Assembly (NCBI GenBank): GCA_019113265.1
Contig: DXHT01000032.1
Coordinates: 1 to 34,087 of the forward strand
From: Bacillota bacterium
GTDB taxonomy: Bacteria; Bacillota; Clostridia; Christensenellales; Pumilibacteraceae
DNA: 34,087 nt
Reading direction: 5' to 3'
The stretch's first letter is position 1, and each line of letters starts with the position of its first letter. The notes beneath the pieces were generated by a model that searched no databases, was not told the DNA's origin, and worked only from the letters and a program-made list of their open reading frames with translations. This document shows, one piece after another, positions 9,944 to 17,371 of this stretch. Both the position numbers and the translations under genes were made by a program.

Positions 9944-11587
9944 ATGAAGACGGATATCGAAATAGCCCGTGAAGCAAAACTCAGACCGATAGCGGAAATA
10001 GCCGCATCTCTCGGTATACCCGAACAGAGCGTCGAGCCTTACGGCAGATACAAGGCAAAGATCTCCGCTAAGGGAGAAAGGCACGGCAAGGTCATTCTCG
10101 TGACCGCGATAAATCCCACGCCTGCGGGCGAGGGCAAAACGACCGTTTCCATAGGGCTTGCGGACGGGTTGTCGCGCATAGGCGCGCGCGTCTGCCTCGC
10201 TCTGCGCGAACCGTCGCTCGGGCCGGTGTTCGGCATAAAGGGCGGCGCGACGGGCGGCGGCAGGGCACAGATAGCCCCGATGGAGGATATCAACCTGCAT
10301 TTCAACGGCGACTTCCACGCGATAACCTCCGCCAACAACCTGCTTTCGGCGATGATAGACAATCACATATTCCAGGGCAACGCCCTCGGGATAGAGAACG
10401 TAACGTGGCGACGCTGCTTAGACCTCAACGACAGGAGCCTGCGCACGGTAAGGTGCGGCATAGGCTACAACGAGCGCACCGATCATTTCGACATAACGGC
10501 GGCGAGCGAGGTCATGGCGGTGTTATGCCTTGCCAAGGATTTTGCCGATCTTAAAAAGCGTCTGGGCGATATCGTTATAGGTACGGACGCGCGCGGCGAG
10601 GACGTGACCGCCCGCATGATAGGCGCGGACGAGGCAATGGCGATACTTCTCGGCGAGGCTATAAAGCCCAATCTCGTGCAGACGCTCGAAGGCACGCCCG
10701 CGTTCGTACACGGCGGACCTTTCGCCAACATAGCGCACGGGTGCAACAGCATAATAGCGACTCGCACGGCAATGAGCTATGCGGATTACGTCGTTACCGA
10801 AGCGGGATTCGGCGCGGATCTCGGCGCGGAGAAGTTTTTCGATATAAAGTGCCGCACGGCGGGAATAAACCCGTCCTGCGTCGTGCTCGTGGCGACTGTG
10901 CGCGGGCTCAAATACAACGGCGGCGTTCCCAAGGAGAAAACGGGCGAGGAGAACCTTGAGGCTCTCGGCAAGGGCGCGGCAAACCTCATGAAGCACATAG
11001 AGAACATAAGCGGCGTTTACGGAATGCCCTGCGTCGTTGCGATAAATAAGTTCGTGACGGACACGGACGCGGAGATAAAACTGCTTGAAAAAATGTGTGC
11101 GGAAAAGGGCGCAAAGTGCGTGCTTGCGGACGTATGGGCAAGCGGCGGCGCGGGAGCGGAAGAGCTTGCGCGCGTGGTAAAGAGCACTGCGGACGAAAGC
11201 ACCGCTTGTCTTAAATTCGCTTACGTCGCGTCGGACGACATAAAGACCAAAATTTACGACGTTGCGACAAAGGTATACGGAGCGGGAAGAGTCGGTTACA
11301 CCGAAGAGGCGGAGGCGACCATAAAGCGTCTGGAAGAAAAGGGCGAGTGCGCGGGACTGCCCGTGTGCATAGCCAAGACGCAATACAGCCTTTCCGACGA
11401 TCAGACCAAACTCGGCCGCCCCGAGGGATTCGACATGACGGTACGCGAGGTGTACTACCGCGCGGGTGCGGGATTCGTCGTCGCGCTTACGGGCAAGATA
11501 CTGCTCATGCCCGGGCTCGGCAAACATCCCGCGGCAGAGGGAATGACGATAAACGCTGAAACCGGGGAGATCAAAGGACTGTTCTGA
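9944..11587 (+). CDS. fhs: Formate-tetrahydrofolate ligase
   Basis: 547 residues (family about 555). It makes 10-formyl-THF from formate, THF and ATP, feeding purine synthesis, fMet-tRNA formylation and, in acetogens, the methyl branch of the Wood-Ljungdahl pathway. The ATP-binding P-loop [10 protein letters not shown] lies at 58-67. The conserved [13 protein letters not shown] and the C-terminal [11 protein letters not shown] tracts are clear. It is the first gene after its own promoter. Its stop overlaps the glnS start (TGATG), a coupling between one-carbon metabolism and translation. Whether the organism is acetogenic cannot be told from this gene alone. Confidence 0.97.
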   Translation: MKTDIEIAREAKLRPIAEIAASLGIPEQSVEPYGRYKAKISAKGERHGKVILVTAINPTPAGEGKTTVSIGLADGLSRIGARVCLALREPSLGPVFGIKGGATGGGRAQIAPMEDINLHFNGDFHAITSANNLLSAMIDNHIFQGNALGIENVTWRRCLDLNDRSLRTVRCGIGYNERTDHFDITAASEVMAVLCLAKDFADLKKRLGDIVIGTDARGEDVTARMIGADEAMAILLGEAIKPNLVQTLEGTPAFVHGGPFANIAHGCNSIIATRTAMSYADYVVTEAGFGADLGAEKFFDIKCRTAGINPSCVVLVATVRGLKYNGGVPKEKTGEENLEALGKGAANLMKHIENISGVYGMPCVVAINKFVTDTDAEIKLLEKMCAEKGAKCVLADVWASGGAGAEELARVVKSTADESTACLKFAYVASDDIKTKIYDVATKVYGAGRVGYTEEAEATIKRLEEKGECAGLPVCIAKTQYSLSDDQTKLGRPEGFDMTVREVYYRAGAGFVVALTGKILLMPGLGKHPAAEGMTINAETGEIKGLF

Positions 11588-13209
11588 TGGCTAACTTTAT
11601 CGAAGAAATCATTAACGAAGATCTTGCGAGCGGTGCGGTTAAGAGCGTGGTGACACGCATTCCGCCCGAACCCAACGGCTACCTTCACATAGGCCACGCC
11701 AAGAGCGTGTACATCAACTACTACATGACCGCCAAGGCATACGGCGGCAAGTGTAACCTGCGCTTCGACGACACCAACCCCGAAAAGGAAAACGACGAAT
11801 ACGTCAATTCCATAATCCGCGACGTAAAGTGGCTGGGCTGGGAGGGCGACATAACGTATGCGTCCGACTACTTTGAAAAGACGTACGAATGTGCGGTGCT
11901 CATCATCAAAAAGGGACTGGCGTATGTGGACGACACCCCTCCCGAAAAAATGCGTGAAATGCGCGGAACGCTCACGCAGCCGGGAGTGGAAAGCCCGTGC
12001 CGCAACCGTAGCATAGAGGAGAATCTCAGACTGTTCGCGGAGATGCGCGAGGGCAAGTACGCGGACGGCGAGCTGGTACTCCGCGCCAAGATAGACATGG
12101 CGTCGCCCAACATCAACATGCGCGACCCCGCCATATACAAGATCGTCCACGCTCACCACTACCGTCAGGGCGACAAGTGGTGCATATATCCGCTTTACGA
12201 CTTTGCACATCCGATACAGGACGCAATAGAGGGAGTCACTCATTCTCTTTGCAGTCTGGAATTCGAAAACCACAGACCGCTTTACGAGTGGGTAGTCAAT
12301 AACCTCAAAGAGATATTCCCGAACTCGCCCAAACAGCGCGAGTTCGCAAGGCTCAACATCGAGCGCACGATAATGAGCAAGCGGTATCTTAAAAAGCTGG
12401 TAGACGAAAAACTCGTCGACGGCTGGGACGATCCGCGTATGCCCACGCTGTGCGGACTGCGTCGCAGGGGATACACGCCGTCGTCCATACTCCGTTTCGT
12501 GGAGGAAGCGGGCATCGCCAAGGCGGACAGCGAGTGCGCGCCCGAACAGCTCGAAGCGTGCATACGCAGCGAGCTTAATGACTCCGCGCCGCGCGCCATG
12601 GCGGTGATAGAGCCTCTCGCGCTCGTCATCACCAACCGTCCCGACGGCTGGACGGAGGAATGCGAGACGGAGATAAACCCCAACCGTCCGGAGCTGGGAA
12701 AAAGAAAGGTAACGATAGGCAAGCGGCTTTGGATAGAGGCGGGCGACTTTGCCGAAGTGCCTCCTCCCAAGTTCAAGCGTATGACGCCCGGCGCGTATAT
12801 CCGCCTTAAAAGCTCGTATATCGTAAGATGCACGGGTTGCGGAGAGGAGAACGGCGTTAAGACGGTATACTGCGAGGCGGTGGACGGCACCAACGGCGCG
12901 GATAAAGAGGGAGTAAAGGCAAAGGGCGTCATCCACTGGGTAAACGCCGACGACTGCGCGGACGCGGAGTTCAGGTACTATGACTACCTTCTTCTGCCGT
13001 ACGACGGCGTGCACGAGGACTTTGCCGAAAGGATGAATCCGAACTCGCTTGTCGTATACCGCGGCAAGGCGGAAAAAATGCTCGGAGATGCGGAAAAGGG
13101 AACGTCCTTCCAGTTCGTGCGCACGGGATACTTCGTGCGCGATACGGGTTCGGAAGGAGTCGTATATAACCGCATAGTAGGTCTTAAAGACAGCTACAAG
13201 GCAAAGTGA
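11587..13209 (+). CDS. glnS: Glutaminyl-tRNA synthetase
   Basis: A 540-residue class I synthetase. The HIGH motif is at residues 34-37 (GYLHIGHAKS) and the KMSKS-like loop is IMSKRYLKKL near residue 262. The GlnRS-type pattern RFDDTNPEKENDEYV and the catalytic-core LCSLEFENHRPLYEW distinguish it from GluRS. The C-terminal half is the two-barrel anticodon-binding region. It attaches glutamine directly to tRNA-Gln. Many Firmicutes instead use GluRS plus the GatCAB amidotransferase, so this gene family has a patchy, transfer-prone distribution. It overlaps fhs by one base, and the next gene starts on its stop codon. Confidence 0.96.
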   Translation: MANFIEEIINEDLASGAVKSVVTRIPPEPNGYLHIGHAKSVYINYYMTAKAYGGKCNLRFDDTNPEKENDEYVNSIIRDVKWLGWEGDITYASDYFEKTYECAVLIIKKGLAYVDDTPPEKMREMRGTLTQPGVESPCRNRSIEENLRLFAEMREGKYADGELVLRAKIDMASPNINMRDPAIYKIVHAHHYRQGDKWCIYPLYDFAHPIQDAIEGVTHSLCSLEFENHRPLYEWVVNNLKEIFPNSPKQREFARLNIERTIMSKRYLKKLVDEKLVDGWDDPRMPTLCGLRRRGYTPSSILRFVEEAGIAKADSECAPEQLEACIRSELNDSAPRAMAVIEPLALVITNRPDGWTEECETEINPNRPELGKRKVTIGKRLWIEAGDFAEVPPPKFKRMTPGAYIRLKSSYIVRCTGCGEENGVKTVYCEAVDGTNGADKEGVKAKGVIHWVNADDCADAEFRYYDYLLLPYDGVHEDFAERMNPNSLVVYRGKAEKMLGDAEKGTSFQFVRTGYFVRDTGSEGVVYNRIVGLKDSYKAK

Positions 13210-13850
13210 TGAGATATCGCAACGTAATATTCGACATGGACGGCGTGCTTATCGATAACAGCGAAGGCATAATCGACTGCGCGCGCGAAACGGTAAAGAC
13301 CCTCGGACTGAAAGACCTGTCCGACGAAGAATACCGTCTGTTTATCGGCCCCGCGCTCATGTATTCGCTTAAAACGTACGCGGGCGCGTCGGATGAGGAG
13401 AGCGAGCGGGGGTATCGGATATACCGCAAGCTGTATTTCGAGCGCGGCATAGACGAGTACCGCATTTACGACGGCGTGGAAGAGACGCTTGCCGAGCTGA
13501 ATGCGGCGGGAGTGGTGTGTACGATAGCGAGCGGAAAGCCCGTCGAGAGCATAAAACACATTCTCGACAGATCGGGACTGATGAAGTACTTCGCGCGTTA
13601 CGAGGGCACGATTAAGCCCAAGAAGTACTCGGATAAGACGGCGCAGACGATAGCCGCGATAGCGGACAGACCCGCCGTAATGGTAGGCGACCGCGTGTTC
13701 GACCTCAGGGCTGCCGCATGCGCGGGGATAGACAGCATATATGCGCTGTACGGGTTTTGCGTCAGCGGCGACACGGACGAGATAAAGCCCACGTTCACGG
13801 TAAAAGAGCCGCGCGGCATTGCGGATATAGTGCTGCGTAGCGGTAAGTGA
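13209..13850 (+). CDS. HAD-superfamily hydrolase, phosphoglycolate-phosphatase-like
   Basis: 213 residues with all four HAD motifs: DMDGVLIDN (I, nucleophile Asp near residue 9), CTIASGKP (II), the lysine in GTIKPKKYSD (III) and VMVGDRVFDLRAA (IV). An alpha-helical cap domain inserted after motif I places it in subfamily I with Gph and PpaX. It hydrolyses a small phosphate ester; the substrate is not predictable from sequence. ATG at 13209 overlaps the glnS stop (TGATG). A GTG one codon earlier is possible but less likely. It is the third gene of the fhs operon. Confidence 0.9.
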   Translation: MRYRNVIFDMDGVLIDNSEGIIDCARETVKTLGLKDLSDEEYRLFIGPALMYSLKTYAGASDEESERGYRIYRKLYFERGIDEYRIYDGVEETLAELNAAGVVCTIASGKPVESIKHILDRSGLMKYFARYEGTIKPKKYSDKTAQTIAAIADRPAVMVGDRVFDLRAAACAGIDSIYALYGFCVSGDTDEIKPTFTVKEPRGIADIVLRSGK

Positions 13851-13886
13851 AGAAAATAATTTTCACCATATAACGGAGAAGATAAA

Positions 13887-15704
13887 ATGAACAAACTGAC
13901 ATCGGCGCAGCTGCGCCGCATATGGCTGGATTTTTACAAGGAGCGCGGACACGCTCTGATAAGCTCGGCTTCGCTCATACCCGAAAACGATCCTACCGTG
14001 CTTTTCACCACTGCGGGTATGCACCCCCTCGTGCCTTATCTGCTTGGGCAGAAGCACCCTCAGGGCAAACGCCTTGCGGACGTGCAGAAGTGCGTGCGCA
14101 CGGGCGACATAGAGGAAGTGGGCGACGATTCGCACCTTACGTTCTTTGAAATGCTCGGCAACTGGTCTCTCGGCGATTACTTCAAGAAAGAGATGATAGC
14201 GTGGAGCTATCAGTTCCTCACCGATCCGAAGTACCTCGGCATAGACCCCGCCAAAATATCCGTCACCGTCTTTGCGGGCGACGAGGACTGCCCGCGCGAC
14301 GAGGAATCGGCAGAGTATTGGGAAAAGGCGGGCATCCCGCGCGAGCGCATATTCTTCCTGCCCAAAGCTCACAACTGGTGGGGACCCGCGGGCACGACCG
14401 GACCTTGCGGACCTGATACCGAAATGTTCATAGATACGGGCAAGCCCGCTTGCTCGCCCGAATGCTCGCCCGCATGCGATTGCGGCAAGTACCTCGAAAT
14501 CTGGAACGACGTATTCATGCAGTACAACAAGACGGCGGACGGCAAGTACGAGCCGCTCGCGCAGAGAAACGTGGATACGGGCATGGGACTCGAACGCACG
14601 GTAAAGACGCTGTGGGGCGTTTCGAGCGTGTACGACACCGATCTTTTCGCTCCGATAATTGCGGAGATAGAGAAGCTGACGGGTAAGAAGTACGGCTCGG
14701 ACGATCAGACCACCCGCGCGATACGCGTCGTCGCGGATCACATCAGAACGTCGGTCATGATTATAGGCGACGAAAAGGGCGTGGTCTGCTCCAACGTGGA
14801 TCAGGGCTATATCCTCCGCAGACTGCTCCGCCGTGCGATACGCTTTATAAAGCAGCTGGGCGGCGGCATGGGCATACTCGGAAAAGTGGCGGAAGTGGTC
14901 ATCGCCGAATACGAGGACGTATACCCCGAACTGCGCCGCAACGCCGAGCGCGTCATAGGCGAGATAAACGCCGAAGAGCAGCGTTTCGAAAAGACGATAA
15001 ACAGCGGCATGAAGCGTTTCGAGGCGATACGCGATCACCTTGTGGGCGATACGATCGCGGGAACGACGGCGTTCAAGTTATACGACACGTTCGGCTTCCC
15101 GATAGAAATGACCGTGGAACTTGCCAAGGAAAACGGACTTAAAGTAGACGTCGAGGGCTTTGACAAGGCGTTCAAAGAGCACCAGGCAAAGAGTCAGGCG
15201 GGCGCGGAGCACAAGTTCAAGAGCGGACTTGCGGATAACCGCGAACGCACCGTAAAGCTCCACACCGCGACGCACCTTCTTCATGCGGCGCTCAAAAAAG
15301 TGCTCAAAGACAAGAACGTCTCCCAGAAGGGAAGCAATATAACGGAAGAGCGCCTCAGGTTCGACTTTAACTTCCCCCGTCCGCTCACGCTCGAGGAGAT
15401 AAAGGCGGTAGAGGACGAGGTGAACAGGGCGATAGCCGCCAAAGTGCCGATAGAGTGCCGCGAGATGACTCTCGACGAGGCAAGGGCACTCGGAGCGGAA
15501 GCGCATTTCGAGAACAAGTACGGCGAGCGCGTCAAGGTCTATACCATGGGCGAGTTCTCCACAGAGGTGTGCGGAGGACCTCACGCGGCGAACACCGGCG
15601 ACCTCGGCCACTTCAAGATACTCAAAGAACAGTCGTCCAGCGCGGGCATACGCCGCATAAAGGCGACTATCGAAAACGAGAACACGGAAGGCGGCGAGCG
15701 CTGA
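13887..15704 (+). CDS. alaS: Short alanyl-tRNA synthetase without the C-Ala domain
   Basis: 605 residues, against about 870 for the usual bacterial AlaRS. The class II aminoacylation core is intact (motif-bearing LTFFEMLGNWSLGDYF, the alanine-site segment and the helical tRNA-acceptor domain). The editing domain is also intact, with zinc ligands HTATH (His459, His463) and CGGPH (Cys562, His566). The protein stops 39 residues after the last ligand, so the coiled-coil and C-Ala domain that dimerises the enzyme and contacts the tRNA elbow are absent. A terminator 36 bp later, with no further reading frame, shows that this is the natural end. It could be the only AlaRS or a paralogue ('AlaRS-related' protein). 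Confidence 0.9.
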   Translation: MNKLTSAQLRRIWLDFYKERGHALISSASLIPENDPTVLFTTAGMHPLVPYLLGQKHPQGKRLADVQKCVRTGDIEEVGDDSHLTFFEMLGNWSLGDYFKKEMIAWSYQFLTDPKYLGIDPAKISVTVFAGDEDCPRDEESAEYWEKAGIPRERIFFLPKAHNWWGPAGTTGPCGPDTEMFIDTGKPACSPECSPACDCGKYLEIWNDVFMQYNKTADGKYEPLAQRNVDTGMGLERTVKTLWGVSSVYDTDLFAPIIAEIEKLTGKKYGSDDQTTRAIRVVADHIRTSVMIIGDEKGVVCSNVDQGYILRRLLRRAIRFIKQLGGGMGILGKVAEVVIAEYEDVYPELRRNAERVIGEINAEEQRFEKTINSGMKRFEAIRDHLVGDTIAGTTAFKLYDTFGFPIEMTVELAKENGLKVDVEGFDKAFKEHQAKSQAGAEHKFKSGLADNRERTVKLHTATHLLHAALKKVLKDKNVSQKGSNITEERLRFDFNFPRPLTLEEIKAVEDEVNRAIAAKVPIECREMTLDEARALGAEAHFENKYGERVKVYTMGEFSTEVCGGPHAANTGDLGHFKILKEQSSSAGIRRIKATIENENTEGGER

Positions 15705-15739
15705 CCCGCCGTGCGGCAGTAAAAAATAGTTTATCGGTA

Positions 15740-15784
15740 AAACAAACGCCGCAAGCGCATTGCTTGCGGCGTTTGTTTGTTTTG
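15740..15784 (+). terminator. Strong terminator of the fhs-glnS-HAD-alaS operon
   Basis: A perfect 17-bp inverted repeat (15740-15756 with 15762-15778, loop GCATT) is followed by GTTTTG. The core GCCGCAAGC...GCTTGCGGC is shared with the terminator at 17315-17346. Confidence 0.88.
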
Positions 15785-15921
15785 TACTTTATGCACTTGC
15801 GGCGTTTTATTCGTTTTCAGACGATAAGCTCTTTTACGGTGCTTTTTTGTTTTATAGCCGCAAAAATGCATGTAGCGTTTTTCTGTTTTATGCTTTATGC
15901 ACTTGCGATGTTTTCGCGTTT
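15779..15921 (+). repeat. Imperfect direct repeat (two copies, 106 bp apart)
   Basis: Copy 1 at 15779-15816 and copy 2 at 15885-15921 share ctttatgcacttgcg exactly (15787-15801 and 15893-15907) and resemble each other over about 37 bp. Both also echo the TTGCGGCGTTT arm of the preceding terminator, suggesting local duplication. Confidence 0.6.
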
Positions 15922-16354
15922 GTTTATCGCTTCTTTCGTCGAAAGCGTTATAACGTACTCTTGCAACCGAAAATGGCGATCAGGCGGATTTGACGCCCGC
16001 GTGACGACAGATACGAACTCTGACTTTAAGTTGCCCGAAGATAGATTTATAAGTTTTCGGCAAGCGTATTTGCGCCGCACCTTTTGCACGTTGCTCTATG
16101 CTTTATTCGGGATCGGTCATGGATTTTCAGGGGGCGCAGTCCGCCGTACCTTAATTCTGTTTTGCCTTTCCGTTTCGCTCCTACCGATGCGAAAAGAGGG
16201 AAGGGACGATAAAACCGTTACGCCTATACGGCAAATCACGGAAAAAAGGCATGCCGAACAGACGGTACGCTCACGCGGGGTCGCGCTTTGACTTTCCGCG
16301 CTCCGCTTTTAATATCACGGTCCGGCCGCAAGGATAAGGCGATGCAAGGCTCTG
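15785..16354. other. Long intergenic region without a supported gene
   Basis: About 570 bp. It begins with decayed copies of the terminator's 3' arm. An imperfect direct repeat occurs at 15779-15816 and 15885-15921, sharing the exact 15-mer ctttatgcacttgcg 106 bp apart. Open frames here look random: many Phe/Tyr/Cys, no ribosome sites. One minus-strand frame of 64 codons (15895-16089) is the only one with a more protein-like composition, but it has no ribosome site or partner. The stretch is visibly richer in A and T than the flanking genes. It may be a relic or a dispersed intergenic repeat. Confidence 0.5.
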
Positions 16355-16654
16355 TCAGCTGCGGTTAAGAAACTTTTGCACCTCGGTCAGCCGCTTTTTA
16401 ATGTTTTCCAGCTCTTCCGCCACTTTTTTGCTTGAACCGAGATCGGTATCCGTCAGACCGAGCAGGTAATCGGTCGTAACGCCGAAATATTCGGCAAGTT
16501 TAATTATGACGTATGCATCCGGTTGAGTTTTTCCCGTTTCGTAATTGGAAAGCGACCTCTGATCGATGCCCGTAGCCTCGGCAACGTCCGATTGCCTGAG
16601 ATCCCTGTCTTCGCGCAGAGCGCGTATTCTGTTTTTGGAAATATTTTTCTCCAT
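16355..16654 (-). CDS. XRE-family helix-turn-helix transcriptional regulator
   Basis: A 99-residue protein with an HTH_3 domain at about residues 8-64: RIRALREDRDLRQSDVAEATG, recognition helix near DQRSLSNYETGKTQPD, then a C-terminal helix rich in charged residues that could dimerise. It probably represses its own gene and the divergent membrane-protein gene, because the 107 bp between them are packed with ATACTA half-sites. The start at 16654 has no Shine-Dalgarno site. A TATAAT box lies 7 nt upstream of the ATG on the minus strand, so its transcript may be leaderless. Phage-type repressors and toxin-antitoxin antitoxins share this fold, but no toxin or phage gene is recognisable beside it. 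Confidence 0.9.
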   Translation of the reverse strand: MEKNISKNRIRALREDRDLRQSDVAEATGIDQRSLSNYETGKTQPDAYVIIKLAEYFGVTTDYLLGLTDTDLGSSKKVAEELENIKKRLTEVQKFLNRS

Positions 16655-16664
16655 AAATTATATT

Positions 16665-16742
16665 ATACTATTTTTTTACGTATAAACGCTTGACATACTA
16701 TTATTTTGCCTGTATAATAGTATCGTACTAAAATATTAGTAT
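16665..16742. promoter_or_regulatory. Divergent operator region with repeated ATACTA half-sites
   Basis: Five half-sites lie in 78 bp: ATACTA at 16665-16670 and 16695-16700, TAGTAT at 16718-16723 and 16737-16742, and GTACTA at 16725-16730. The best dyad is ATACTATTAT (16695-16704) against ATAATAGTAT (16714-16723), a perfect 10-bp inverted repeat with a 9-bp centre. It spans the -35/-10 spacer of the rightward promoter. The binding protein is most likely the XRE regulator encoded alongside; this is inferred from position and symmetry. Confidence 0.7.
16690..16718 (+). promoter_or_regulatory. Fully consensus promoter of the small membrane-protein gene
   Basis: TTGACA (16690-16695), exactly 17 bp, then TATAAT (16713-16718), a perfect match to the sigma-A consensus. 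It is buried inside the ATACTA operator, so it is expected to be strong when free and tightly repressed when the operator is bound. Confidence 0.88.
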
Positions 16743-16761
16743 TATACGGAGGAAAAAACTA

Positions 16762-17190
16762 ATGACGGAAACAAAAAGCATGAAAGTGTCTACCGAGCAA
16801 GAGCAGGAATGTATCGACTCGATGCGCGATTTCGGATGGGAATTCAAATCCAGTCAGGAGATCAATGTCAAAGATTCTCACCTTGAAAGCAGAGGAGGCA
16901 GTCTTTACAACGTGACGACGAGCGAAAACTATGTAAAACTCGTATTCTCGCGCGATACCAATATGCCGCATTACGCGGAACTCAAACAGCTTGAAAACAC
17001 GTACTATTCAACGCTTGCCGCGCAACCTTCGCCCATAAGCGGAAAGACGGCGGCAGTACTGTTCGTACTTCTCATTTTCCCGTGCGTGTTGTACATCATG
17101 TCCAAGACGAAACAGCGCAAGGAGTGGGAGAAGAATATGGCGGAAGTGGCGTTGCCCGCGCGCGAAAAGGCGCGTTCGCTCCTCGGCTGA
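16762..17190 (+). CDS. Small membrane-anchored protein of unknown function
   Basis: 142 residues. I do not recognise a named family. Residues 1-90 form a soluble, probably cytoplasmic alpha/beta domain (a DFGWEFKSSQEINVKD segment, then a strand YVKLVFSRD). One transmembrane helix follows at about 96-113 (AAVLFVLLIFPCVLYIM), then a basic stop-transfer KTKQRKEW and a short helical tail. There is no signal peptide. The start ATG has ACGGAGG 9 nt upstream and lies behind a perfect promoter that also carries the operator of the divergent XRE gene. It is therefore likely a regulated accessory function such as stress response, competition or defence; that role is inference. Confidence 0.8.
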   Translation: MTETKSMKVSTEQEQECIDSMRDFGWEFKSSQEINVKDSHLESRGGSLYNVTTSENYVKLVFSRDTNMPHYAELKQLENTYYSTLAAQPSPISGKTAAVLFVLLIFPCVLYIMSKTKQRKEWEKNMAEVALPAREKARSLLG

Positions 17191-17314
17191 TACTGTGGCA
17201 CGGGCGACGACATGCGCCGAACGATCCGAAAAGAGCGTCGGACGCGGCGGATCGCACTTCATGCCCGCATTTTGCGTGTGTGCTTTTTGCCGTTAAGGCA
17301 TGGGTGATACAAAA

Positions 17315-17356
17315 GAAGCGCCGCAAGCGTGAGCTTGCGGCGCTTCCGCTTGTTTT
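17315..17356. terminator. Bidirectional terminator between convergent genes
   Basis: A perfect 14-bp stem (17315-17328 with 17333-17346), GTGA loop. It has CTTTT-type U-runs on the minus side and TTGTTTTA on the plus side. It can end both the 142-residue membrane protein gene and the YwaF-like gene that stops at 17372. Its core matches the terminator at 15740. Confidence 0.85.
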
Positions 17357-17371
17357 ATAGTCCGCCGAGCG

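Noticed and set aside
13851..13886. Possible T-box leader ahead of alaS
   Set aside because: The gap is 36 bp, without specifier loop, T-box sequence or terminator. The same applies to proS and glnS.
15455..16291. 278-codon plus-strand frame running from inside alaS into the gap
   Set aside because: It begins in the wrong frame of alaS, reads through the terminator hairpin and has no ribosome site or domain.
16355..17190. Type II toxin-antitoxin system
   Set aside because: The antitoxin-like XRE protein is present, but the genes are divergent rather than in one operon. The membrane protein shows no toxin family motif, so I left the function open.
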